From NCBI RefSeq assembly GCF_036711975.1, contig NC_091976.1, positions 3,348,001-3,412,000 on the forward strand: a stretch of DNA of 64,000 bases, given 5' to 3'. Positions 41,653 through 53,018 of the stretch are shown in pieces; position 1 is the stretch's first letter, and the number at the start of each line of letters is the position of its first letter. The stretch comes from Onthophagus taurus. Its lineage: Eukaryota; Arthropoda; Insecta; Coleoptera; Scarabaeidae. The notes beneath the pieces are model-generated. The model ran no database searches. It had not been told where the DNA came from and was given only the letters and a program-made list of their open reading frames with translations. The position numbers and the translations under genes were made by a program.

Positions 41653-43327
41653 ATGTCGTTTAAAAATGGAAAAGGCTTATCCACGTCGTGTGGAGATTTT
41701 CGCTTGTTAACAAGCGTGGTCGACACCCACACCATCAATAACAACGGGACATTGAGACCCGTTCCACCGAGCCGTCCGCCTTCCCCGTTGAAGGCGACGA
41801 CTAAACGTAAGGTTAGATCCGCCATCCCCGTGAAGGCGGCAACCAACACCACCCCCGGCAGAACTGCCTCCAAAGTGGAGGCGGCAGCCAAACCATCAGG
41901 CCGCACCGCCTCCCGCGTGGAGGCGGCGACCAACGTCATCCCCGTTCCTGGCAAGACTGCTTCCCTCGAGGATGCGACGACCAGCGTGGCAGGCCGCACC
42001 GCCTCCCTCGAGGAGGCGGCGACCACCTCCACTTCGAGGTCATTCGCCGAGGCGTTGACTTCCATCCCGGCGGGTAAAATGGATGTCGACGTGGCAGTCG
42101 GCTCATCCAACGGGAAAAGGAAGGCCAGCAGCGACCTGGAGGACGAGTACTCGGAGGCCGTGCGTCCTCGATTGGAACACGTTTCCAAGCGGGCCCGGTA
42201 ATCCTTCATGCGAAGGAAAACTGGGATTCCATTTCGGCAGAGATGGCGAGACTTCGGATCGCCTTTACGAAAGCCAGAGCGGTTCCGCAAGGAATCAAGA
42301 TTGAGCTCCCCACCGCGGAAGCCTATCGCGCCCTGGTGAAGATGTTGATGGCTGGTAAACACCAGTACCACACATTTTCTCTACCGGAGGAAAAGCCGTT
42401 AAAGGTGGTTTTTCGAGGCGTCCCTACCAGTATCGGGGAGGACAGCATTGCTGCCGACCTGAGAAAACAGGGATTCTGGCCCGATACGGTAAAACGTATG
42501 CGCCAGGGCTCTGAAAGGAGGCCGATCCCGTTAGTCCTGTGCGTCTTGAAAAAGACCGCAGACGCCAAGCGGATCTTCGACCTCAAGACGGTCATGGGTT
42601 TAACCATAACGGTCGAGAGCGCCAAGAAGAAGACGGAAGTCGGTCAGTGTCATCGCTGTCAGCGTTACGGCCACTCCCAACGAATGTGCAATGGTACACC
42701 TCGTTGCGTTAAGTGCGCCGGTGACCACCCGACGGCTTCCTGCTCCAAAGCAAAGGATGCGCCTGCCAAGTGCGTCCTTTGCGGTGGCCCTCATACCGCC
42801 AACTACAAAGGGTGCCCAAAACACCTGAAGGCGGCGGAAACGAGGGCGCCGGCGGCAGCCCCAAAGGTCAAAGCGACCGTTCCCTCGAAAGCACCTATTC
42901 AGGCGCAAAAAGGGGATAAAAAGGCTCCAGTAGTCGCGGCGAAACCCGTGAAAGCGGTTAGTAGTCAGGCGAAAAAGCCCAAAGGCAACGCTAACGTTGC
43001 CCCCAAAGCGAACGCCCCAACTACCAAGGTAGTTCGGAAAGAGGTCGCGGCGCCCAAAACTAAGCTCAACGAGCCGAAGCAAAAAGGCGACCGACGACCC
43101 TCCGAAGCTGTCGAGGTCGCAGAGGAGGCGTCGCAATAGGAGGCTTCGTAAAAGCGAGTCGATCGCGGTGGCTGAAACACCATCACCGGTCAATGTTGCG
43201 GAACAGGCGGCGGTTGAACCCCCAACCGACCCCCTCGTCAACATACTGGCGATGATGAGTGAGGTCATCCGGATCGACAAATCCGATAGGGACGCACGAG
43301 TAAAGTTGTGCCTCCAAATCATGTCCG
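41653..43327 (+). pseudogene. Non-LTR ORF1 (gag-like, three zinc knuckles), frameshifted
   Basis: 41653-42201 is a low-complexity Ala/Thr/Ser-rich N-terminus with repeats of GRTAS.EAAT type. A 1-base shift before 42201 moves the frame to WDSISAEMARLRIAFTKA, a PRE_C2HC-like region (KVVFRGVPTSIGEDSI then LRKQGFW) and three knuckles: CHRCQRYGHSQRMC, CVKCAGDHPTASC and CVLCGGPHTANYKGC. It ends with a Lys/Ala-rich stretch at 43139. The tail DPLVNILAMMSEVIRIDKSD lies in another frame to about 43347. ORF1 proteins of this clade package their own RNA. Two breaks make it inactive. Confidence 0.85.
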
Positions 43328-43338
43328 AGATGATGAAA

Positions 43339-44130
43339 CTCTTATGATGACTCATCGAAGACCGAGAGTACCTCATTCGCTTGAGTTGGCTTATTGGAAC
43401 GCCAACGGCCTTGTCTGTAAACAGAATGAGCTTCGCGAGTTCGTCGAAAGGTACGACCTTGATCGCGTCAAGGTCGTACCTTTCGACTCATCTGCGAAAC
43501 CCATCTGCGAGCGGGCGACAGGCCGCGGCTGCCTAATTATCGCTTCTATCGTAACGATAGAGTTGGAGCAAGAGGCGGCGGGACAGCCATCTTTGTAAGG
43601 ACCAGTTTGGATCATTACGAGGATCTGACTCCCCCTCTTCAACATCTCGAAGCTACTACGATTGTGGTACGAACACTATCGGGGTGCGTCCGCTTGATCG
43701 TCGCCTACAATCCGCCGAATCGGCGGTTGTTGGAAGACGATCTAACGGGTGTCTTAGATACGGACAAAGGCGTGGTTATCGCCGGCGACCTAAACGCCAA
43801 GCACCCATCGTGGAACAGTCGGATCGCAAACGCGAACGGTAAAATACTGCGGAGTTTTACCGACGAGACGGGCATTGTCACCGATGCCCCCGCCATCCAT
43901 ACGTATTACCCGTCGAAAGAAAGGCAACGATCTGACGTTTTGAACACGGTTGTAATGAAAGATGTCAGACTAGTTCATTGAGTTACCACGCTCAATAAAG
44001 GAATTCGTGGAATTCATTTGGAACAAGGCCAGTACCGAGTTTACGCGGCTCGAAAACCACCCCAATCCCCTCCTAGCGGGATTAACGGATTACGACGTTG
44101 AACACCTTCGCCATAAACGGCCAAGGCTGC
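43339..44130 (+). pseudogene. Non-LTR ORF2 endonuclease fragment
   Basis: Starts LELAYWNANGLVCKQNELREFVERYDLD, the usual first motif of an apurinic-type endonuclease. After a 20-bp-arm hairpin (43443-43487) the frame is disrupted. NYRFYRNDRVGARGGGTAIF can be read one frame over, then LIVAYNPPNRR and GVVIAGDLNAKHPSWNS (catalytic D and N) in 43607-43981, and LAGLTDYDVEHL to about 44130. The reverse transcriptase is absent. In intact relatives this nuclease nicks the target DNA. Confidence 0.85.
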
Positions 44131-45453
44131 TTCTCGTCTGACGATCCAGGAGTCCGACTGTCCTTCCCAATTCCACTTCCGATGTCACTATTAATTAGTG
44201 AAAATTTTGTAATATATTTTCCGTTTGTTTTAGGTCCGATGAAGAGGGTTAGGGAAGAAATTCCAGGTACCTCAAGAGGCCCGTCATGTTCACCGTTCAG
44301 TGAAAGAGTCGTCGTCTGACCAGCGTCGAATCCACGTCGTCAGATAGAAGAAATTTTGAATCTCAAGAGATAACCTCAAAAATTTAAGATAATTTTTTAA
44401 AGTCAAATCAACTTACGATATTAAAATAAAAAGAGAATCATCCTACAACCTATTCCGAGAACTACTGATACTTCTTCGAGATCATCCAAGACCCCATTTC
44501 CGAAGAACAAGCAGTTCAATTTCCCGTAAGAAGAATCCTGTAGACAATCCAGAAAATTAGTTAGTGCCCGAACACAAGAGACAATCCATAATCCAGATAC
44601 CACATTGAACTCCAATCCTTTCTTTTTCGCAGCGAGTCGGATGATAATTTTATTTTCTTATTTAACATAACCTACAAAAAGAAAAATCAAAGAATCAAAC
44701 TCAAAGAACAACACACAAGAGTTTCCTATAATTTTGATCAATACTTACTTGTGGGTAAAGATTTATTAGTTTTCTTGAATAACGTTCATTTATTTAACTC
44801 TATTTTTCTTCAACGAGTTTGATGACAACTTAAGACGTCGGCCATTTGTTATTTTCAAAGAACGGTTCTAACGAGTTTTTATCCTACTCTCTCTCTCTCA
44901 AATAATAAACGGGTTCTCTCTAATATCGATATTTCAGTCGATAACCGCAGTTATCTATTTTATTTTAAAGTTATATCTAGTAAATAAGCATTGTTATTAA
45001 AGTAAATTTAGGAAAACAATTTTTTTTGTTACTCATAAAACAAGTTAATTTGATTTTGTGTTTAATTAAATGAATTTTTGTCGAACCTGACTAATTTTCT
45101 TTTTGAACCTGAACTTGCCCGAAACCCTGAGTTTAATAAGAGTCTCTTAAAATTAAAGAAACCCAAATTTATAGTTTAATAACTTGTGTAAAAACACACA
45201 AGTAAAACATCACAATTATTTGGCGACCAAAACGTGGAGCAGTTCAAAAAAGAAAAGAGAGAGTAAAAACGAGAGGTAGAAAGATAAAGAGAGAGAGAGA
45301 AAACTTAGCGAAAATTTTTATTATTAAGAAAATTATAATACGGTTCTTATTTTGGTAACTAATTTAAGCAAAAACATAAAACAGATCAATAAAAGAGTTT
45401 TATAAAAGAACAATTCTCGTACGAAATTATTTATTTTAATAAACAAAAGCATC

Positions 45454-46640
45454 ATGTCTGAAGAAAGAGTAACACGAGGAAGAACTTTAGCGAAGGAAAA
45501 GACCAGAGATAGAGGTACAAGCGAGGAAACCTCGATAATAGTAGCCACCACTTCTTCGGGGGATAGAAAAGGAAAAAGTGAAGACCGAACCTTAATGGAA
45601 TTTCTTAAACAAATGCAAGAAAATGTTAATGAAAATCAAAGAAAAAATGAAGAAAGAGCTGCTCAGGATAAAAAAGAAATGATGGATAATTTTAATGAAA
45701 AAGCAGAGGAAAGACAACGTATAGCTGAAGAAAGAGCAGAACAAAAAGCAGATGAAAGACAACGTATAGCTGAAGAAAGAGCAGAACAAAGAACAGAGCA
45801 AAATAAAAGAGAAATAATAGAATTATTAAAAAACAACCAACAACTAACAGACGAGAAATTAAACGAATATAAAGGTGAAGTAAATCATAAAATTGAAGAA
45901 ACTAAACTAGAATTACAGAACAGTTTAAAGAGCTTATATGAAAATCAAGTTGGAATTGACGAAAAGGTCAAAAAGATAGAACAAAACCAAAATTGTACCG
46001 AGGCAAAGATTGAAAGTCTCAACGAACTAAATTTCAAATTAAATAGAGACATTAATGAAATACAAACCAAAGTCCAAAAAGTAGACATACAACAAGAGAA
46101 TATAAGTAAGGAATTAGTCGAGATAAAAGAACAAACTAGTTTACATCAAGATAAAATTCATAAAATAGAATATTATACGACCAGTTTAGAGGGAAAAATT
46201 GACAATGAAACCACTAATTTAAAAAGCTCACTTGAAAATTATAAAGGAGAAGAAAAACTTAAATTGGAATTACTGGAAAATGAACTTAAAAAATTAAAAA
46301 GAGTGGGAATAAATATCAATAATATTGACCACAATAAAATCATTCCTTACTTAAAACCTGAAATGTGGCCCCGATTTAAAGGTAGTTCAACAACATTATT
46401 AGACTGACTGAAGAAATTTCTGATCCCAAAATTATACTAAACTTGATCCGATTGACGTTGGAAGAAAGAGCTTTAGAATGGTTTGAAATGGTTCAAGAAA
46501 AATGTAACAGTTTAGAAGATTTCCAGAGAGAATTTGTTAATCAATATTGGAGTTGAAGTCAGCAGGATAGAGTTAAAGTACCAACAGTCGTACTTGTATT
46601 GGGAAATACCAAGAAAATTATGGAAGTAGGGAAAACTAAG
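45454..46640 (+). pseudogene. gypsy-2 gag, N-terminal and central part
   Basis: 45454-46407 is open: a long Glu/Lys/Arg-rich coiled coil with a tandem repeat (RQRIAEERAEQ twice) leading to YLKPEMWPRFKGSSTT. A -1 shift then gives LTEEISDPKIILNLIRLTLEERALEWFEMVQEKCNSLEDFQREFVNQYW, the usual gypsy capsid motif, ending at a stop at 46554-46556. The protein would form the retrotransposon particle. Broken. Confidence 0.8.
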
Positions 46641-46648
46641 CATGTGAC

Positions 46649-47773
46649 ATGTTTAATCGCTGTAAATTTGTAGAAGGATTAGACGAATCGACAATCACCA
46701 AAGATTTATTAAACCATTTTGTACTATCAGATAACCAATTACTCGTATGTCAGAACATAACGGAAATGACACAACTCATCGAAATTTTAAGACGATTGGA
46801 TGACTTTAGTAAACAGCAAAGAAGGAAAAATAATATTTACAATAAACCTAACTTAAGAAACGAAAACCACTATTCTAATCAACACGGAAATGGAAACAAC
46901 AATAATAAAACTACTAACCTAAATAACAACAACAAAAACAATTACCATAACTACAACAATTACAACAAGAATAATTACAGAAATCACAATAACGAAAATA
47001 ATTATAACTATAACTATAAAAATGAAAATCATAATGGAAATGGAAATAATTTTTCCAGAGGAAACAGAGATAATGAACATTATAACCGTAATTATCAACC
47101 AAATACATATAGACCACAAAATTATCCACGAGTTGGATTTCAACCACGAGGACAGACAAATTTTAATCAGGGAAGGAATTCATTTGGACCAGATGAACGT
47201 ACTCCAAATAATACTAATATAAACGTGATAAACACTCGCAGACAAGAATATGATCGCTGGAATAAAGAAGAGGTGACCATTGCAGAGATACATGACCACG
47301 GTCAAAATGAAAAAAAAAACGTCAAATTAACTAATGAACTACAAACAATTTTAAAAGAACCCGAAAATAAGATTCAATGTATTAACCAATTTAATTTAAA
47401 CAACCCTAAGAAATTTTACGATAATCCACATAATTTTTTAAATTTTCCTGATGAAGAGGAAATGTTATATAATTTAATTCCAAAAATTGAAATACGAATT
47501 CGAAATTTAACCATAAAAGCAATTATCGACACAGCAGCAGAAATTTCACTAATAAATAAAGACATGGCATCGAAAATAGAAAATTTAGAAAACATTTTAG
47601 AAAAAATTAAGAAGATCGATTTAATAACGGCAAATAAGAAGAAAATGGGACAGATAGGAGAGAAAATTTTTGTTAATCTAATCATCAAAGATAAAGCTTA
47701 TTTAATGGAATTTTACATATTTGAAGGAATGACACACGATTGTTTAATAGGGATTTTGAAGAAAATTATTTAG
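46649..47773 (+). pseudogene. gypsy-2 gag C-terminus and protease
   Basis: An open 374-residue frame. The end of capsid (FVEGLDESTITKDLLNHFVL) is followed by about 110 residues very rich in Asn, Tyr and Lys, in place of a zinc-knuckle nucleocapsid. Then comes the aspartic protease with AIIDTAAEISLINKD; DTAA replaces the usual D-T/S-G-A. The frame ends at 47773 just after DCLIG, where the protease normally continues with a conserved Asp; that part (NRDFEENYLEI) is in the next frame. Confidence 0.8.
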
Positions 47774-50656
47774 AAATAAAAGGGAATAAAATGGAATTTG
47801 ATTCAATCGTAGCAACAGAAATTTTAGTAATAGAGGAAAAGTTGAAAGAAGAAAAAAAGGAAATAGAACGAGGTTTCGAGAAAGAAAAGAAATATGAGTT
47901 AGTAAGTGATAATAAAAGGATTAATTATATAAATAAAAGTGAATTATATGAAAATGAATTCGATGAAAATGATTATTATGATATTAAAAATGAGTATTAT
48001 GAGGAAAATGAAGTAAAAGATAAAAATTAAATAAAAAGTGAAATTATTACTGAAGAAAATAAAGTTGAGCACATAGAAAAGTTAATAAAAGAGTTAGAAT
48101 TGGAAGATGAATGTAAAGAGAATTTGAAAGAAATGCTACTAAGATATTCTATAATCTACAATGAAGAAATAACGTTTGCCAAAGATTATGAACACAAGAT
48201 TTTGATAGAAGATGAAACACCTTTGAAAAGTAATAGTTATCCCATACCATTCCATTATCGTGAACAAGTAACTTACGAAATAAACAAATTAATCGACCAA
48301 CAGATTATCGAAAGATCAACATCATATTTTATAAGTCCTATCGTTATAGTAAAGAAATCAGACAATGGCCTTCGAATTTGTCTTGATGCCAGAGAAATTA
48401 ACAAGCGTATAAAACCAGGGTTTGAAACACCACAAACTATAGACATCCTGACTGCTAAATGTGGAAAAAGCAAAATTTATACAAAAATCGACTTAAAATC
48501 AGCTTTTTGGTTAATCAAACTAGAAGAAGAATCTAAGAAATTTTGTGCTTTCAACATAAATGGAAACATTTATAAATTTAAAGTCGCACCTTTTGGGTTA
48601 AAATGTCGTCCATCGGCATTAATAAGGTTCCTACATAGAATTTTAAACGAATTTGAGAGTTTTTGTATACATTATTTCGATGACATATTGATATTTTCCG
48701 AGACCATTGAGGAACATATGATACATTTACAAATTATATTGTCTACCTTAGCTGAAAACGGTATGAAAGTGAATATCCAGAAATCAAAATTTTTTCAAAA
48801 AGAAGTCAAATATTTAGGCCATTTAATCAACGAACAAGGAATAAAATTAGACCCAGAAAGAGTAAAACAAATCCAAAATTTTCCGAGACCAAAAAAGATA
48901 AGAGACATGAGAGGTTTCTTAGGACTTTTAAATTACTATCATCGATTTATTCCTAAATATGCCGAGAAAATTTTACCTCTAGTTCGTTTATTGAAGAAAA
49001 ATGTAGTTTGGAGATGGAAGAAAGAAGAAGAAGAAGCTTTCCAAAATATCAAGAAAAATTTCATTAATCAATTGCTCTTATTTAAACCCGATTTTACAGT
49101 TTTAAAGTGTGATGCTTCAAATTTTGCTATCGCCGGAGAACTGTTACAAGTCATAGAAGAGAAAGAAGTTCTTATACAATTTGTAGCAAGAATTTTAAAA
49201 CCCTGCGAAATTAAATACTCCATAACGTCAAAAGAAATGTTAGCTATAATATATTCAATTACTAAACTTAGACACTTTTTACTAGGAAAAAAATTCACTA
49301 TAGAAACAGACCATATAGCGCTCATCAGTATTTTACAGGGAAGAATAGACAATAACCGTGTCTATCGATGGAGTTTATTATTATCGCCCTGGAAAAGAAA
49401 TGATAATACCAGATATTCTAAGCCGAAAATTTGTTCATAAATCATCTTCAGAAATCATAATTTCAAACATAATTTTAAATAATAGTGGTTTTTGGTCCGA
49501 AAGAAAAATTAAAGAGATACAATCAAGTGAAAAAATAGACTCAATCATTAAAAGAATTAAAGAACAAGGAACATTTAAGGGATATTTTTTAGAAGACAAT
49601 TTTTTAAAGAAGTTAGTAGGGAATAAGAAGTAATTTGTCATAACGAAAGAATACCTTTCTGAAATTTGTCTAAGGATACATCAAGAATTTAAACATATAG
49701 GAGGGAGAAAAACATGGTTAATAATTAAAGAAGGATTTTACAGTAAAAACGATGATAAAATAATAAAGAGTTTAATCAAGAATTGTAAAGAATGTCAACT
49801 TTCAAAAGAAAGAAATTTTCACTATGAACCAGATTTTCAAAACATAATTCCGTCAGAAAAATTAGAAATTATCGCCATTGATTATCTCAGTAATTTACCA
49901 AGAACGAGTAAAGGATATAAGAACGTTTTCGTCATTTACGACATCCTTACAAAATTCACAAAACTTATACCTACTCAAAAGTGTGATACGGAAACGTCAA
50001 TTGAAGGAATACAACGATTTATAGATGAATATGGTAAACATAAAAAAATTCTTGCTGACAATGCCACATACTTCAATAACGAAAGATTTAGAAAATATTT
50101 TAATGACTCCGGAATCAAAATAATTTATTGTAGCATAAGACATCCACAAGGAAATCCAAGCGAAAGGGTAATAAAAGAAGTTGTAAAGTATTTAAGAATT
50201 ATCCTAAACGAAAATCACAATATATGGTCAACCAAGCTAAAAATCATTGAAAAAATTTTAAATCATACACCAAATACGACACATTTAGAAGCACCAATTA
50301 CTCTTATGACAGGTTTAAACCCACACCGTTTCTGGAAAAGTGAAGAAGATGACCAGATAGAAGAAAGACTAAGGAACATTAGAGAAAAATTGATTAAGAA
50401 AGCAGCTTATCGGAAAATACAACAAGAGAAAAGAAAACGAAAAGTTAGAGAATTTGATATTGATGATCTTGTTTTAATAAAAGCTAGAAAAGTTACAGAT
50501 TTAAAGAGAAAGCAGGTAGCTAAATTAGTGAAACCATTCCAAGGCCCGTATAAAATAATTAATAAATTCGGAAATACTTATGAAATTTTCGATCATATAG
50601 AAAATATAAATAAAGGGAAATATCATGTATCATTGTTAGTGCCATTTTTTTTGTGA
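47740..50656 (+). pseudogene. gypsy-2 pol (RT, RNase H, integrase), broken
   Basis: An acidic linker (47740-48030, ending in a stop) precedes reverse transcriptase and RNase H, open 48100-49440. RT reads LKSNSYPIPFHYREQV, RICLDAREINKRIKPG, then HYFDDILIFS with an FDD rather than YLDD box. RNase H has LKCDASNFAIAGELLQ and YSITSKEMLAIIYSI. A shift near 49380 and a TAA at 49631-49633 precede integrase, whose frame is then open to 50656: HHCC zinc domain (HQEFKHIGGRKT ... CKECQLSK), core D (AIDYLSNLP), D (ILADNATYF), E (GNPSERVIKEV) and the C-terminal FQGPYKIINKFGNTYEI. Confidence 0.88.
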
Positions 50657-51678
50657 ATTAAATTAAAGAATTTCGTTAAATTAGTAATAAGTTAGTTTAA
50701 GTGCGTTAAATTTTGTAATGTCGTTAGTTAAGTTAGTTTTACATCTGAAAATTGAAAAACTTGTTTGTCACGTCCGTTCGAAATTTTTTCAATTTTAAAA
50801 ACGAGAGGTAATGTGATAATTTTAACATTCTCTTAGTTCACCGAGAGAACATAACCTAGAAATTGTGATATAGAGATTTTTTGTTGGTGAAAATCTTATC
50901 TTAAACTGTTTTGTTTGCTTCCAAAAGTATCAATTATTATAGTTCAGCTCCTAAGCACATTTTTCATCCATCTTTTGAGGTTTTAACGTTATTTTGAGGA
51001 AGAAATCCTTGATTTAAATTTGAATTTTTCTAACTTTACTCATTGTTGAAATTTGGCGTGTACTGCAATGTATGTCTGAAAACAAGAAAAGACAACGTTG
51101 AATACGAAGTTTTATTAAGTTTCATAAAGGAATAAGGGAGAAATCAACGAAAAAAGAATTTAATTTTGAATGTTAATTCCGAGAAAAATCAAGAGATGAC
51201 GCTTTGAAAAGGGCGCGAAGCTAAGAGCCAATCAGAAACGAGGAAAAAACAGTTGGAGTGCCGGGGTATATAAGGAGATTGCGAACAGGGAGTGAAAGAC
51301 AGGGGGGTGACACGACATAGGAATAAATTTATCTAAGTATGTAGTTCCATGTCACATCGCTGGATGGCGCTACCGTCGGCGTTCGGCAATGTTCGGCATT
51401 GTTCGTCCTTCCCGAGGTTTATAATATGTTGCCTAATGCCCGTTTGCACCGTTTTTGAGTTAAGCTTCGCTTAACTAAGCGTCCCTTAATTTTTAAGCCA
51501 AGCTTTAAATGTAATCCGTTGCACCACAATATATTTAAGAAAGTTTAGTAAAGCAAAAATAAACTCGGCAACAACGCACTAAATCGGTGAAAATGGGAAA
51601 CTGTACTACCGATAATCTTTTTTTAATAATTGGTTTTGACATTTCAAAGTTAGTGTGCGAAATTTGTACTTTTTACAA

Positions 51679-52010
51679 CTCCGAATAAGAATGGATGTGG
51701 AAAAGAAAAAGAGAATGCGTTCTCTTAATTATAGTTGCCGCAGAAAAGGAAGTACTATTATCAATAGTTTCCAGTTACAAAAACATTGTCGAAAACAGAA
51801 AAACAGACTGTGTGTCTGCGGAACAAAAATTAAGTATTTGGAAAGTTATTGCTGACGAATTTAACAGTCAGTCGCCAAATTCATGTTATAGAAGCGTTGG
51901 TTCGTTGAAAACGTATTATGAAAATCAAAAAAAAATATTAAGAAAAAAAGTAGCAGAAGAAAGAAAACACATATACACAACAGACGGATCTTTATGTGGG
52001 TGCCATCAAT
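51679..52010 (+). pseudogene. Harbinger E Myb/SANT-like accessory protein fragment
   Basis: MDVEKKKRMRSLNYS (from 51679) and, one frame over, AAEKEVLLSIVSSYKNIVEN with KTDCVSAEQKLSIWKVIADEFN, RSVGSLKTYYENQKK and RKKVAEERKHIYTTDG. This is a Myb_DNA-bind_5-type domain of Harbinger accessory proteins, which bind the element ends. One frameshift lies near 51740; the 3' end runs into the nuclease fragment at about 51990-52010. Confidence 0.75.
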
Positions 52011-52533
52011 GCATCCTACAATACTTGGAAATAATGCAATATTATAAAAATCTCTTTGTATTTTTTGAATATTATTTTCTGTTGGCATTTTTATGTAAGC
52101 ATGAGATAGACTAGCTAATGCAATTGAAACATTTTTAATAATTCTTGATGATGTAGAAACATGAGTCCCCATAAAATCTGATATGGTTGACAAATGTCCA
52201 CCTGTAGCATAAAAACGTAGACATGTTAATAATTGGTCCATAGGGCTTAAGCTGTTATTTCTACAAAAAGAATCAATAATTAATTACATATTTATTATTT
52301 ACATAATATTTTACGTACATGTCTGTAGGATATTCAAGCTTTTCTTCAATTAGTGGTAAAATGTGTAAAACAGTATTCTTTGTTAAACGAAGTCGTTGAA
52401 AAAATGTAAGGTTATCCAAATCTTCAAAATGATTGCGCCGTAGATATATCCGTTTAGGAAATCCATAATCAACAATCTCTAATATTTCTGCATCATTTCC
52501 AAACATATCTTCATCGTCGTCAAAAATATCCAT
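51995..52533 (-). pseudogene. Harbinger E DDE nuclease, N-terminal exons only
   Basis: Exon 1 from 52533 reads MDIFDDDEDMFGNDAEILEI, RIYLRRNHFEDLDNLTFFQR and LRLTKNTVLHILPLIEEKLEYPTD, ending near 52320 before a short intron. Exon 2 (about 52262-51995) reads SPMDQLLTCLRFYATGGHL, TISDFMGTHVSTSSRIIKNV and FPSIVGCIDGTHIKI, with the first catalytic D. It then breaks off at the deletion junction; the remaining D and E are missing. Confidence 0.85.
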
Positions 52534-53018
52534 GTTTTCACAATTTTCACGTCACACAATGACAAATAAATTTTTTCACGTAATTTAAAGCTACGCTTAA
52601 CCGGTAAACTCCGAACATTGAACGCTTAAATTAAGCTGAGAATAAGCGTAGCTTAAACAACGGTGCAAACCGATTTAAAAATTTAAGGAAGCTTAGCGTA
52701 AAGCGACGCTTAACTATTGCGGTGCAAACGGGCATAAGTAATGTATATATGAGAAAAAAATTATATATGTAATTATCCTGTATTTGTATGACTTTTTGAG
52801 AATAAATATCAAGAAAAAGAAATCGTAGAATCGTCATGGCGGTATTAGTGACTAATAATTAGTCATAGTTCTTGCTTGACGCGTTCGCTTCACTTCGTTT
52901 TAGCTCAAGTGAAACTACGTTTGTATATCTCGTTATTGTGTTTTATAATAGTGATACTTAATCTGTGAATAATTATGCCTGCAATCGCAGTAAGTATAAG
53001 ATTATCCTAGCAAATATA

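Larger units (their letters stand above)
41409..44298 (+). mobile_element. Non-LTR retrotransposon (Jockey/R1-type) fragment
   Basis: GC-rich compared with the host element. It contains a leader (41409-41652), an ORF1 with zinc knuckles and the endonuclease part of ORF2, then stops without a reverse transcriptase or poly(A) tail. The 9-bp duplication AGTGAAAGA at 41400-41408 and 44299-44307 marks the insertion. Confidence 0.8.
40893..45214 (+). repeat. gypsy-2 5' LTR, split by a non-LTR retrotransposon fragment
   Basis: 40893-41408 matches 50812-51299 and 44300-45214 matches 62843-63763. TATATAA at 41376-41382 is the likely promoter; the break is 26 bp after its end, about where transcription should start. 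The insert 41409-44299 is flanked by AGTGAAAGA on both sides. Confidence 0.85.
51437..52734. mobile_element. PIF/Harbinger element E, deletion derivative
   Basis: Ends TGCCCGTTTGCACCG and its inverse CGGTGCAAACGGGCA, flanked by TAA at 51434-51436 and 52735-52737. It is 1298 bp. It retains the 5' parts of both convergent genes fused through a deletion that removed the nuclease core and the accessory gene's 3' end. Confidence 0.92.

Noticed and set aside
41640-43376. Long minus-strand frames (243 and 258 codons) opposite the non-LTR ORF1
   Set aside because: They mirror a GC-rich coding region on +, have Arg/Leu/Val-rich composition without any domain, and the plus strand carries clear zinc knuckles.
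44300-45214. Independent solo LTR or separate repeat family
   Set aside because: Together with 40893-41408 it makes up the 5' LTR: it ends at the primer-binding site at 45215, and the same two pieces flank the hAT at the 3' side.
45592-47159. Phe/Cys-rich minus-strand frames opposite gypsy-2 gag
   Set aside because: They arise from the Lys/Glu/Asn-rich plus-strand coding sequence and have no independent support.
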